Below are positions 22,246-32,852 of a stretch of DNA of 64,000 nt, in pieces. The stretch is from Gonapodya prolifera JEL478 (Eukaryota > Monoblepharomycota > Monoblepharidomycetes > Monoblepharidales > Gonapodyaceae), in assembly GCA_001574975.1 (NCBI GenBank), contig KQ965769.1:271196-335195 (forward strand), in the 5' to 3' direction. Position numbers and translations under genes: made by a program. The notes beneath the pieces are model-generated. The model made no database searches. It saw nothing but the letters and a program-made list of their open reading frames with translations, and was not told where the DNA came from. The stretch's first letter is position 1, and every line of letters begins with the position of its first letter.

Positions 22246-23951
22246 ATGCTGCTGTCTTCGTCGCGAACGGGGCCTCCTCGCTCGCTCTCCCTATCAAGGC
22301 TTTCCGAAGACTCAGATTCCCCGTCTCCGCCCTTCCGCGTCCGCGCCCCGCGCTTTTTGCGAAAAACTCCGTCCTTGAGACTCAGCGACCTGGCAACGCC
22401 AATCATCGACACCACAAAGATTGAACCGCAGGACTACTTCGCTGATTACTCTTTTCGGCACTCCCAGGAAAGCCTGGACCACGTGGAACGTCGCCCGAAG
22501 CCAACCCGACATGTCCGATATGCCTCTGAGAAAAATCCGCGCTCCCCGGGGATCGCAAACGACGCAATGTTCTACACCAGCCTGTGCTACAACCAGATTA
22601 TGGTCGGACTAAGCTTCCTCACGGGAACACGATGGTGGAACCGGTGCGTGTCACGTGACCATCACACAGTCTTGGGATCCTTTTCCGTGACGTCACCCTT
22701 ACAGCGGGAGGGTGAAGGGTGCAGTGTCGGGGCGGGGAAAGGGTTGATGCGAAACATGCATTTGGGGAGCGTCGGGTGACTGTGTGTGGCTCCATTTGTG
22801 AAGGAACGTACTGAGGACAGTGTGACCAACTGGTTGTTATTGACACCGCTTTTTTCATGAGAGTTCTTCTCTCCACACTTCTCCTTTCAGCATCACACCC
22901 AACATAATTCTCGGCGCGATCCCTGCTCGCCCCCTGTTGCAAGACCTCATCTCCAACCAGATGGTCTTCGCCGTCCTGTCTGTGATCGAGCCCAACCGTC
23001 TCTACATCACCTCCTCCGAAGAGTACGCGAAGCTGGGGGTGCGGTGGCTCAACTTGGACGCGGACGATTTCGCCGACCTGTCGTACGACGTGCTCGTGGC
23101 AGGCGTCGAGTGGATCGAACAAGCACTGAAGGAAGAGTACATCCGCGTGGGGGATTCCCTCGCGAGCGCTGTTCGCAGGACGGTGTCCATGACCTCGATC
23201 GAGACGGGCAAGATTCACACTCGGAGGTTTACGGACTCGGTACTGGAGATTTCGTCGGGGACACCGGGGAAGGAGCTCACTTCGTTTCCGGACCCGATTC
23301 GGTACACTAGTACGCCTGGTGCGTCGGTGTTTGGAAAGTCGGTGTATGTTCACTGCAAGGTGCGTTACCAGTGCGGGGCTTGGTTCGGAGATGGCGGTAG
23401 GAAAAAGGTGAAGGTGAGACGTTTCTCCGCTCATCCGACAGGTAAGTGGTACTCTTTTCAGTACTGAGCTTGGTCGGATACTCAGGATTCCTTCTGTATT
23501 CGAAGAATAAAACACCCGTCAGCTGCCACTTGGTGCCAGCAATGTTTCCCCGCCGCTCCTGATCAGGTCTTTTCCTCCCGGATCCCCCTTTCACTCTTTT
23601 CCTTCCTCCTACTCCCAAAGGCCGGTCGCTCCCGCTCCGCTGCCGTGGTCCTCGCGCATCTCATCAGTCGGTACCGCCTCACCCTTGAGGAAGCCTTAGC
23701 GATTCTCATCCGGAAACGCCCACAGGTACGTTCCCTCGTTATCCGCGATTGGTGAGGACCGGTCGGTGGTACGCTTGAAGACTGACCCTGTCTCGTGATC
23801 TATTCAAAATGCTCGTATCGTACCACTCTCACCATCCAAGGTCTCGCCCCACATACAGGCAATGCCCTCGGTACGGCGCTTCTACGAAGATATTCTGGGC
23901 AAGGAGACGCGGTGCGAGATCATGCGGTACCCATGGTTCGACCAGGTCTGA
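22246..23951 (+). CDS. PTPMT1-like dual-specificity phosphatase, copy 2
   Basis: Exons 22246-22643, 22891-23359, 23621-23725 and 23859-23951 give about 354 aa in frame. It is a tandem paralogue of the gene at 19529: same N-terminal Ser-rich segment, FYTSLCYNQIMVGLSFLTG, WWNRITPNIILGAIPARP, LGVRWLNLDADDFADLSYD, active site VYVHCK|AGRSRSAAVVLAHL and C-terminus MPSVRRFYEDILGKE. It lacks both the intron between EEYA(R/K) and the (M/L)G(I/V)RWLN block and the GTP-repeat insertion. The active Cys and Arg are kept, so both copies are probably functional. Introns 1, 3 and 4 of the pair are at identical positions, which shows the duplication arose at DNA level. Confidence 0.85.
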
Positions 23952-24534
23952 TGCCCGAACGAAACAGCACTGGAAGTTATACAAGGTGTGTTCGATGAAC
24001 ATTTGGCAAGACTAGAGGAGACCCCCATGAAAGCATTGCTGTACGCTTATAGCACACACCCCTAGTCCTCCTTGTCCAACCGCAACTACGTCAGCTGGCG
24101 TACATCACCCGTTCTTCACCTGCCTGTACAATACCCAAAATCCCTTCGACTAGCGGTTTCGCTGTACCATATCGTCTTAGCCTCCCACAACAGCGGTGCC
24201 CTTGCTTTTTACGATTAATGCATCAACCTACTTCGCAAACGATCCTTGCATTCCCCATTGGAAGCTGCAAAAGTTATTGTTGGTATAATCAATATTTTAC
24301 TGTAGATAAGAAACAAATATTGTCGTGTGGTGACTGCCTGTCACGCAAATGGGATGGTTCAACTCTGCCGGAGAGATGCCAGATGGGTGTCGCGAATCAG
24401 AGGTGACGGGGTCGACAAACCTCGGTCATGCAGATTAGTCGTGGATCGAGAAGGCCCCGCAAGACGGGCATTCATTACGGTATTGACACATCCTATACAA
24501 AGAGACCTCGTCGATAACAGTACGTCCACCCAGG
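23952..24534. other. Intergenic between convergent genes
   Basis: About 580 bp with no gene or repeat I can support. Confidence 0.5.
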
Positions 24535-25656
24535 TTAGATCTTGGCCGGCTTGGGTGCCCGAGGTTTGTTCTTCATGGCCAGAAGCTCTTCGACGCCGCC
24601 GGGGGGTTTGGGAAGCATGAATTTCTGGGTGGTGGGGGGTGGTGGTGTATGGGGTTAGAGTTGTCTCTTGTTTCGGTCTTTCAGCCGACCTCCGCCCGAT
24701 CCGTTTAAGACACGACACAACCCGAGCCAAACCAAACGCCAAACCAAACGCCAAACCAAACGCCATCCCCGGCACCACTTCAACCCGACCACCAAACTCA
24801 CCGTGTGCGACCCCCGCGCGATCACGTCACCGGCGACCCACAGCTCGCACTGCGTGAACGACACGGACATTCCGGGGCGGGAGCAGGTGCCGACGATGTG
24901 GATGGTAGGAGGAGTGGGAGAAAGGTGGATAAGGGTGGTTTAAGGGTTGAGGGACACAGGAAAGAGCGAAAGGAAGCTTCGGAGACTCGTGTGGACGTCC
25001 GTGGAGGTGTGAACCTCGTACCCAACACCGAACGACGCGATCGCCTATTTGCGAAGAAGCACCAGGTGATGTACCGGTTTGCGGTAAGTTCTGTTCCACA
25101 CAACATGGACGTATGGAGAACCCACGAGTGAGGATACGATGTCAACAAGGACCATGACGACAGCTCCTTGGAGGTGGTGAAAAGGGTGTAAGTTGTGGTA
25201 CAAGAGGTTTAAAGTTGGAGGAAGGACTTACGTGGAAGGCACCCATGAAGTTCTGTCAGATAGAATGGTTCCAGTGAAGGAAAATGTTTCTTTGAGAATG
25301 AGCATTGTGTGGAGACGAGATCACGGACAGAACCATACCCACCACTTGATCTTACATCGTAGCAAAGGTAAGCCACAGTCTCAAATGTGCTGACGACGTT
25401 GTAAAGAGACATACCTTGCCAACTTTCAGCTCGCACACGACACGGCCCTTCTCTACCGCGACCACACGCAGCCTCTGCCAATTCCACCGCCAGCCAATCA
25501 AGGCATCTCGTCAGTGCTACCCTTCACAACCCCCATCGCCCTCAGCACGGGAACTTACGTCAATTCCCACCCAACGCTCCGAGTCACCAGCTCGCGGTGC
25601 TCGTCCATGCGCTTGAGCAGGGCTGCGTTGGATTCGAAGATGAGTGACGCTGCCAT
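24535..25656 (-). CDS. Hotdog-fold acyl-CoA thioesterase, ACOT13/PaaI-like
   Basis: Minus-strand gene starting at 25656 (MAASLIFESNAALLKRMDEH) and ending at the TAA at 24535-24537. Pieces in order: TLRVVAVEKGRVVCELKVGK, NFMGAFHGAVVMVLVDIVSS, AIASFGVGYEVHTSTDVHTS, PTIHIVGTCSRPGMSVSF with TQCELWVAGDVIARGSHT, and KFMLPKPPGGVEELLAMKNK with a short basic tail. These follow the order of fungal ACOT13-like proteins: the HGG-like motif, the ST-D-V-S/T strand and the ARG-SHTK end. The catalytic-loop glycine-aspartate region (HGAVVMVLVD) is kept. Exons are very short, and the middle junctions (near 25230 and 24980) do not all keep the frame with canonical sites. Either the boundaries are unusual or the sequence has small errors. 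Confidence 0.6.
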
Positions 25657-25899
25657 TGCGTTGCAGTGTGGTTTTGGGCGGGATGTGTTTGGGTTGCAGA
25701 AGTGGGCCGGTCGCCGCGAATGTGGGTGTCGGGTCATCAACTGACCGCTGTCGATCAATTCGTAAAAGTCTCCTTGAATGGAATTATCATTGGAAAATCT
25801 CCACTGGAATAGCGGATACGTTCATTGTGCCAGTCTGGTCTCGTCCACTACTTGGCCCAGACATGGCCCAGCCATGACCCACACTCAAAGCCACATCAC

Positions 25900-26284
25900 T
25901 CACGCTTTCTCCGTCAGAACGCCCCGAACGCAGGCGCACCGGCGCGCATCGATAGCAGTGACCATTTTCGCCGATTGCGTGCCCCGGTATCCGAAGGGGG
26001 AGTCTTCTGGGGTGTTGTTTCGCTCCGACTCCACTTTGAGTGCCCTCCTCTTCCAATCGGCTCGAGATTGTAGCGTGTTCACACCTCGGGGACACTTTCA
26101 ATAATGACTGGAGATGGGACAAAGACGCCGGCGTGTCGTACTGGCGTGTTCGGCCCAGGAGAGGTGCGTGGACTTTTTCGAGTATATTTTTAACGTTACC
26201 AGCAGCGCTGGCATGAGCGAGAGGTGAGTTTTGAATCGCATCAATCTGTTCTTGGGACTCTCGCTTAGTTTGCTGGACGTTCAC
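25900..26284 (-). other. Possible small gene, unknown
   Basis: Two coding-like minus-strand stretches: one from an ATG at 26284 (NVQQTKRESQEQIDAIQNSP, then NVKNILEKVHAPLLGRTRQY), the other from about 26082 to a TGA near 25900 (LQSRADWKRRALKVESERNN, then GYRGTQSAKMVTAIDARRCA). They lie in different frames and no clean intron joins them. No family is recognised; it could be the 3' neighbour or debris of the Crypton remnant. Confidence 0.25.
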
Positions 26285-26527
26285 GTTCGTGTTGGACCTG
26301 CCTTCTCATCACGACTTGGCAAACACACAGCACACTCTTCGCTTCGTCGTAACGCTAAACGATGAAAGAAAACATCAAAAGTGCATTCGAATGAAACAAA
26401 ACTACAACGAAAAGGTGTTACTTCAAGCGTTTCGCTCTGCCAGAAGTGTCTTCTGCAACTTATCCAAAGACCAGTTCTGCTCAAGACGCCGCTCCCCCAA
26501 CACACTCACCGCGGCTTCAGCACTACC

Positions 26528-27830
26528 TTAGCTAAGTGCCAGAACTGTGACGTCGTCGTACACAGCTTTGCGCCGGAGAAACAGTTGGGTGTCCCGCAAC
26601 TCCGGCTTCCACTTTGCCCCAAACCTCGATTCCATCTCCTTAATGGGGGGGCCGCCGGCGTATCCATCCACATACTCGGCCCAATCATCGGGAACAGTCT
26701 GAATACTACAATTCAAGCTGTATTTGACCATAGCCTGTCGTGGTGGCCACCTGAATCCCGATGGGGCCTCCTCCACGTCTTCCACGTCTTCCACGTCTTC
26801 TTCCTCTCGCTCTTGTGGCGCGGCTGCTCTATCAGAGTGCTGGTAAAGTGTTGGGGCGTTGCTATCTCCACTGGGGCCAGAGGGAGGGGGAGGGGTGGGA
26901 TTGACCGGACCACCTCCAGCAGCACCACCTGTGGAAGCCAGAGACGCCATGAACGACTGAAAGCCATTGCTCAGAGCATTAAAGAGGGAGTTGCTGGACC
27001 GTGTAAGTGATGAGTCTTTGCCGTTGAGGGAGTTGACGGACTCCATAACAGGATATATGAGGTTGTGCACGGGCACTGATCGTCTCCCTCTGGTGGGCAC
27101 CCATTGCAGCTATGAGATCTGGAGCTACTCAATCACGCTCTGTAGATGCAGTTGCTTGAGCTCCCGTCGCTGCCATTGCTGCCAAAAGCTGCCTCCGAAA
27201 CTCTTCAAAAGCGTGAAACTGAAAAACAGGGGTTTGAAAGAGTGAGTGATCCTGGTAAGAGTCATTTCCCTTAAAAGCAGCTGCGTCTTGTAGTAAGACA
27301 ACCCGCAACCATTTCAGAAGGTCCAGAAACCCTATTGCCGCAAGGTCTTGATTCGCTCCAGTCCTTGCCGTCACCTCCGTCCACACTGTGTCCACTTCGG
27401 GAAAATGGCAGAATGGAGCTGCTCTGAGGGGACCACTACGTTGCGCTGGAAGAACTATGTCTTCCCAGTTGGAGCAAAACCAGCCAGGGCGAGAATGGGA
27501 CCACGAGGGATTTTGCTCATATATGAGCCCTCCATGCGCTCCCCATTCCAACGCCCTAAGCGCCTCCCTTGGTTGTCATCAATGCCTGCGATCTGTTCAA
27601 GCTGGCGAACTGGTACATGCCGTCGTGCTTGAGTTTTGCTGATCGAGTTGATTCCAATCGAGGCCAACATCCTGTTGGTTGACTTGTGCTGTGCAGCATA
27701 TTTAATATGCTTAAGAGGATCAATGTCGTCCTTTCCTCCTTTTGCAAGCACAATATGGTACCACGCAGATCTGGCAGACCGATCTGGAAAATAGAGATCG
27801 AGGTCATATCTGCCATGAACAAAAGACTGT
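26528..27830 (-). mobile_element. Crypton DNA transposon remnant (tyrosine recombinase)
   Basis: Three fungal-Crypton parts are in order on the minus strand. First, at about 27825-27460, is the C-terminal part of a tyrosine recombinase: YDLDLYFPDRSAWYHIVLAK, then HKSTNRMLASIGI, KTQARRHVPVRQLEQIAGID, GRRLGRWNGERMEGSYMSKI. The catalytic Tyr is in GSYMSKI; the usual KTH is KTQ here. Second, at about 27480-27130, is an NDC10-II-like domain (NQDLAAIGFLDLLKWLRVVL, LQDAAAF, HAFEEFRRQLLAAM). Third, at about 26700-26530, is a GCR1_C DNA-binding domain (DDWAEYVDGYAGGPPIKEME, RFGAKWKPE, RRKAVYDDV). The recombinase is missing its N-terminal half and first catalytic Arg, and there is a frame break after LALAGFAPTG. 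The copy is therefore truncated and dead. Confidence 0.75.
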
Positions 27831-28375
27831 GAGAGGATGACCTAGAAGCACTGATAGCAGTTTAGCCGTTGGCGGGACGCGCTTCAGGTGTTTCCCTCAC
27901 TGCGTATGCTTCACTTCTTTACAGGTTCGGGGCTCAGCAGTGCCATAGGAGCATACTCTACCCGACCCCGATGCTCATTCCAATGTCCGTCGTCCGATCG
28001 TCGCGTCCAAACAGCAAGCGTTTATCAGATATATGTTTTTGATAGGCGTTATACTGAGTAGTTTTGGCGAAAAGGTCCCATTCACGAAATACGTGTGTCA
28101 CCAGCCCAGCAAGGTTCGAGGAGAGAGATATTTGAAAATGATGTGAAGAAGTTAGGGTTCCTGAAGGTCCTTGATGCTGAAGCTGTCCATCTTGAAATCG
28201 AAGTCGTAAATGAGTTTCCTTTGATCAACTACGCACCTGACTCCGACCACGCACGTCTGCATTTCGTTCACGAATTCCCACGTTTCGCGCTATTTCCCTG
28301 TTTTTGTCGTCTTGTGTTCAAAATGGCACAAAAAACCTCCAAAAGTTCTGCCGCTCACCTTCCCCCCTGACATGA
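27831..28375. other. Intergenic with one unexplained minus-strand open stretch
   Basis: About 545 bp between the Crypton remnant and the PGAP4-like gene. On the minus strand about 28100-27960 reads HVFREWDLFAKTTQYNAYQK and HISDKRLLFGRDDRTTDIGM, which looks protein-like but matches no family known to me. Nothing else is supported. Confidence 0.3.
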
Positions 28376-30197
28376 ATGCGCACTCCTCCGCGTACTCCGA
28401 CCCGCCTCCGCCGCTCCCTTTCTCTCCCTCTGGCGCTCAACGCCGCGTCGCCCGTCCGTATCCCCCCCGTCCACCGCATCGTCGCTGTCCTCTTGCTGGC
28501 GACTCTTGTTGTCCCACTCTGCACCTATCTGTTCCTCCGCGAATCCCTCGATGACAACCGATACTCGTACTTTTACCAGTGGGATGAAAAGGCGCTGACC
28601 CGGAACGAGGCGATCCGGCTAGTCCATTCGGAGGTTCTGATCGATATTCTCAGCGGAGGTGCCGTGCCTCGCCAAAACGGTCTGGATCATGCCAAGTCGA
28701 ACAAGACTGGACTCTTTTTCGACGTGGACGAGAGTGTGGAACCGGATATATGCTTTGTGGTGATGGCAGGGGCGCCCCGTGAGCGAAAATACCTGACTCA
28801 GGTAAGTGTGTGGGGGCCAGGTGACGCGGAATGAACGAGGTGAAGCCGAGTGAAGTGGAGTCGAGCCACGCGAGGTCTGGAGTGCGAAGCATGGACGAAC
28901 GAGTACCGAGGCCGGAGCAAGCGCTGAACGAGACTGGCCGCCGGAGGCGAATACCCCGAGAAGCGGAATACTCTCACTGAGCTCATATCCCCGCCGGAGG
29001 GGAATGATCCATGCGGAGTGCGAATGGTACAGCCCGGAACGGAATTTACTCTCGCAATGCGTACATTTCACAGGCGGATTGGGGCTGGAGCAGGTGGAGC
29101 ACGTTTAGTTCGCGAAACTGCAAATGAAATTTGAAATTACCTTTTTCATATCTCGTCCCCACCGTCTTTAGACCGTCGCATTCCTCCTCGCCCACATCAA
29201 CCCCATAAACGCCTCTGACGCCCGGCGTGTCCAGCTCTCCATCTATTCAACCCTCCGCCCGACCGACAACGCCACCGAACTCTCCCGCCTTTCTCGCGTC
29301 GTGCGTGTCGTCTCAAATAATCGCACTACAGAAGCAGATGCCAGGACCACCACGTGGTCAGCAAAGCTCAGTCTCGACAGGGCGAGAGCGTACCGATACG
29401 CGGACGAGGCCGGATGCAGATTCGCGGTGATGGTCGAGGACGATGCGATTGCGGGGAGGAATTTGCTCGAGACGCTTACGAGGGCCGCGGAGGAGCTGGA
29501 GCGGAAGAAGGTGGAGTGGGGGTTTGTGAAACTGTTCTACACGGGTACGTTGAGTTCCATTGTAATAAGGACGGTTCATTGTGGACAAAGGTTGTTTCTC
29601 CACGTGCGCCTTGCTCACCTACCCTCCTCCCATCCAGAATACTGGTGGGGCTGGTCTGTCGACCTTCGCGACATCGTCCAGCTCGTCCTCATGGGCGTCT
29701 CCGCCGGTCTCGTCCTAACACTCGCATCCTCACTTATCCTCCTGCCCTGCCTCCTACCCCGCAAACCACCCATCGTCGTCCACCTCGTCTCCTTCGCCTA
29801 CTTCACCGCCTTCGCCACACTCATCCTCTGGTCCGTCGGCAAACAAACCATATTCGCGCCCATCACCCGCGCCCCCGGGCTGCACCTGCGCACACCGGAC
29901 GAGGTGCGCGCTGTCGGGGTTGCCCACCTCCATCCGCGTCGCCACCTCTCCAGCCTCGCGTCCTACCTCGAGGAGCGCGCATGCGACACGTGCCGCGAGA
30001 CGGACAATCTCGCCGACGACTGGACGTTCGAAGCGGGCGTGAGTCGGTGGGAGCTCGTCCCGCACGTGTTTCAGCACATTGGGGTGTTCAGCTCGTGGAA
30101 GGCTAAGAACCAAGGGGAGTTTCGGTGGGTGAAGACGAGCACGGCGTTTTATGACGACAGTGTGAGATTGTTTGGGGATGGGGGGGTGCTGCTGTGA
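28376..30197 (+). CDS. PGAP4-like GPI-glycan glycosyltransferase
   Basis: Exons 28376-28801, 29172-29544 and 29638-30197 join in frame to about 452 aa. An N-terminal signal-anchor (HRIVAVLLLATLVVPLCTYL) is followed by a luminal GT-A region (DICFVVMAGAPRERKYLTQ|TVAFLLAHINP). This contains the acidic motif AVMVEDDAIAGRNLLETL and the conserved WGFVKLFYTG|EYWWGWS. Two closely spaced membrane segments then interrupt the catalytic domain (IVQLVLMGVSAGLVLTLASS and VVHLVSFAYFTAFATLILWS), and the end has VPHVFQHIGVFSSWK. This split-domain layout is characteristic of PGAP4/TMEM246, which adds GalNAc to the GPI glycan in the Golgi. The first intron (28802-29171) carries a copy of the intronic repeat. 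Confidence 0.8.
28802..29171 (+). repeat. Intron holding copy D of the intronic repeat family
   Basis: The 370-nt first intron of the PGAP4-like gene contains at about 28826-29030 the most diverged copy. It has GAGTACCGAGGCCGGAGCAA, GCGCTGAACGAG, then GGAGGCGAATACC, GCGGAATACTCTC and GGAGGGGAAT. The last three blocks are closest to copy C. A GTGTGGGGG tract follows the donor. Sense to the host gene. Confidence 0.6.
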
Positions 30198-30502
30198 AGG
30201 GTGGTCATATTCACATTGGAGGTGCTCTGGGTCTCAGTGGTGTGAGGCCATTGGAGCAGTGATTAAACATTGGAAAAAGCGTAATTGATTGAGATTTGAG
30301 AGTAGGTGCAGACATTGTTATGTACATGGAATTCAATTGGCGTAATGTCAGAAGCTACAACATTCCTTATTCATGAGGAATATTCAGCTTGCCCGTTTTC
30401 ATTCAAGCTTTGATAATGGGTTTGTGGGTGGCGGCAGAACTGTCCAGCCGGCTAAATTCGATTTCGAACAAAGCCCAACACCTCCGACAAAACAGCGCAA
30501 AC
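30198..30502. other. Intergenic between two plus-strand genes
   Basis: About 305 bp with no gene or repeat seen. It should hold the 3' end of the PGAP4-like gene and the DRG1 promoter. Confidence 0.5.
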
Positions 30503-32504
30503 ATGGGCATTCTCGAGCGAATCGCAGACGTACGTGGCCACTCTAAACACCGGCTACCTTAATTGCGACCCGCGACAACTCCCATCACGCTCACCGCACC
30601 CCACGCACTTCCACCGTCGCAGATCGAGAAGGAGATGGCACGGACGCAGAAGAACAAGGCAACTGAGTACCACATCGGTTTGCTTAAGGCCAAGCTGGCA
30701 AAGTACCGCCTGCAGCTCTTGGAACCCCAGGGGAAGAGCGGTGAGGAGTTCTTCGAGTAGCCAGTCGATCCGGACCGGGCTTATACCGTCAACCAATTGT
30801 GTATTATAGGTGGAAAAGGAGAGGGCTTTGATGTGATGAAGTCGGGCGATGCGAGGGTCGCGCTTGTGTGAGTTATGGAGAAAGTTCCTCTTTCAAAAGC
30901 ACGGACTTCAAGGATACCCCGGACGTCGGACGGGGCTGCGCCAACACAGCGGATTTCCCTCCGTCGGAAAGTCGACCCTCCTGTCCAAAATCACAGAAAC
31001 CGAGTCCGTCCAGGTACGTTCACCATTCCTTAAAACCATGTCCCCACTGCCTAGCGGCAATCATCCTTCCACCCACCCTCCCCCACCCACCCACTCCACT
31101 CCACTCCAGGCCGCATACGAATTCACAACCCTCACGTGCATCCCAGGCGTCATTCCCTACCACGGCGCGCGTATTCAGCTCCTCGACCTGCCCGGAATCA
31201 TTGAGGGCGCTGCCCAGGGAAAGGGAAGAGGACGGCAGGTTATTAGTGTGGCCAAGACGAGTGATTTGATTTTGATGATGTTGGATGCGAGTGAGTTGAG
31301 GGTGGTGTATGTGTGTGGGGCGGGGGGACAGCGGAGAATAAAAGACCGGGCGGGCCGAGCGCAGCGAGGGCTCCGAGGCCTAAGCGCGATAGCGCTGACC
31401 GAGGCATACATCTCGCGGAGCGAGCCCCGGGACCTTGCCCAAATGGGGCCGACCGAGGATGTAATCCGGGGATTGGTCGGCAGGTTGGGATGTGATGGGG
31501 TGTATTGATAATTCGTCGAAATTGACCGACCTGCTGCCTGCCGGCGAACAGCAAAGGGCCCCGAAATCAAGGACATTCTCGAACGGGAACTCGAAAGCGT
31601 CGGAATTCGTCTCAACCGGCGCAAACCAAACAGTGAGTCCACAACCTCTATTCGTCACCTCCGTCCTTCGCTCACCCAACTCTGCCTTTTGCTACACCCA
31701 CTTCTAGTCTACTTCAAGCCCAAGAAAACCGGCGGGATCTCTTTTACGGCTACCTGCAAGCTCACGCACCTCTCCGACTCGCTGTGCGCTTCCATCCTCC
31801 GGGACTACCGCATCCACAACGCCGAGATCCTCGTCCGCGAGGACGCGACGGTAGACGAGTTCATCGACATCGTGTTGGGGAATAGGAAGTACATGAAGTG
31901 CCTTTATGTGTATAATAAGGTGGATGCTGTGTCGTTGGAGGAGAGTGAGTTGAAGAGGTGTCGGTCGACGTCTCTGTCTGGTGCGGACCGCCCAACCGCA
32001 TGCACCCTTATATGACAAACGCACATCCCTTCTCTTGCCTTCCCTTGCACCCCACTTTCTCTGCCCCACGCACCCTTCCCACCCCCGCAGTCGACCGCCT
32101 CGCGCACCTCCCCGACACCATCGTCTGCTCCACCATCATGGACCTCAACCTCGACCACCTCATAGACCGGATCTGGACCGCGCTGGACCTGCTCACGATC
32201 TACACCAAGCGCCGTGGGGAACTGCCCGACTTCGAGGGCGGTGTGATTATGAGACGCGGAGCGTCAGTGGAGGACGTGTGTCATAGGATTCATAGGACGC
32301 TGGCGAGGGAGTTCAAGTATGCGTTAGTTTGGTGAGTAAGGGTGGGGTGTTTGGGTCGGTTGGAGACGGAGCAAGTTGGAGTGCAGCGGGTGCTGACAAT
32401 GCCGACTTTGTTGTAGGGGTCGTTCGACAAAGCACAACCCTCAGAAAGTCGGTCTGAAGCATTTGGTGGAGAATGAGGACGTCATTCAGGTGGTAAAGAA
32501 ATGA
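30503..32504 (+). CDS. DRG1: Developmentally regulated GTP-binding protein 1 (RBG1)
   Basis: Nine exons (30503-30529, 30623-30740, 30810-30867, 30950-31013, 31110-31290, 31552-31632, 31708-31944, 32091-32331, 32417-32504) join in frame to about 364 aa, the usual length of DRG1. The N-terminus [20 protein letters not shown] is family-specific. G1 is [16 protein letters not shown]2/G3 FTTLTCIPG and [11 protein letters not shown], and G4 appears in YNKVDAVS. The S5D2L insert is present ([20 protein letters not shown]), and the TGS domain ends [22 protein letters not shown]1 binds DFRP1 and acts on stalled or translating ribosomes. Intron 5 carries a copy of the intronic repeat. It is convergent with the SDR gene downstream. 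Confidence 0.95.
31291..31551 (+). repeat. Intron holding copy B of the intronic repeat family
   Basis: Fifth intron of DRG1, between LDA and TKGPEIK. The core at about 31334-31488 has GAGCGCAGCGAG, CCGAGGCCTAA, a hairpin AGCGCGATAGCGCT, GACCGAGGCATACATCTC, then GCGGAGCGAG and a second GGGCCGACCGAGG. A GGGGCGGGGGGA tract precedes it. The other DRG1 introns are shorter (67-146 nt) and carry no such core. Confidence 0.75.
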
Positions 32505-32852
32505 GGACCTCGCGATACGGTGGTCAGGTTTCCGTGTGAGCGCCTGTGTATACAAGTAGTGAACAGTTTGGCTGTGCCATTGCAGTTGGAGTGAAAGTGC
32601 AAGCACTCGTGTGAAGCTCGAAGTAGGAAATTATCATATTTGTGGTCGTCCGTAATAGGCAATACATATCGTTTTATCCCCAGCTCCAAAACGTTCCTTG
32701 AAAGTTGCAAAGAGTCCCCCGTCGGCCTTTTCTTTTGCAGTCCAGTACGGCACGTCTACTGCGCTCACGTGTGTCGGATGCTCATGCCTGAATGCGACCC
32801 GCGAGGAAGAAATCGATCAGTTCGAAGGACCCCCAACCACCAGCCCCCTCCA
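32505..32852. other. Intergenic between convergent genes
   Basis: About 350 bp shared 3' region of DRG1 and the SDR gene. Nothing else seen. Confidence 0.5.
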
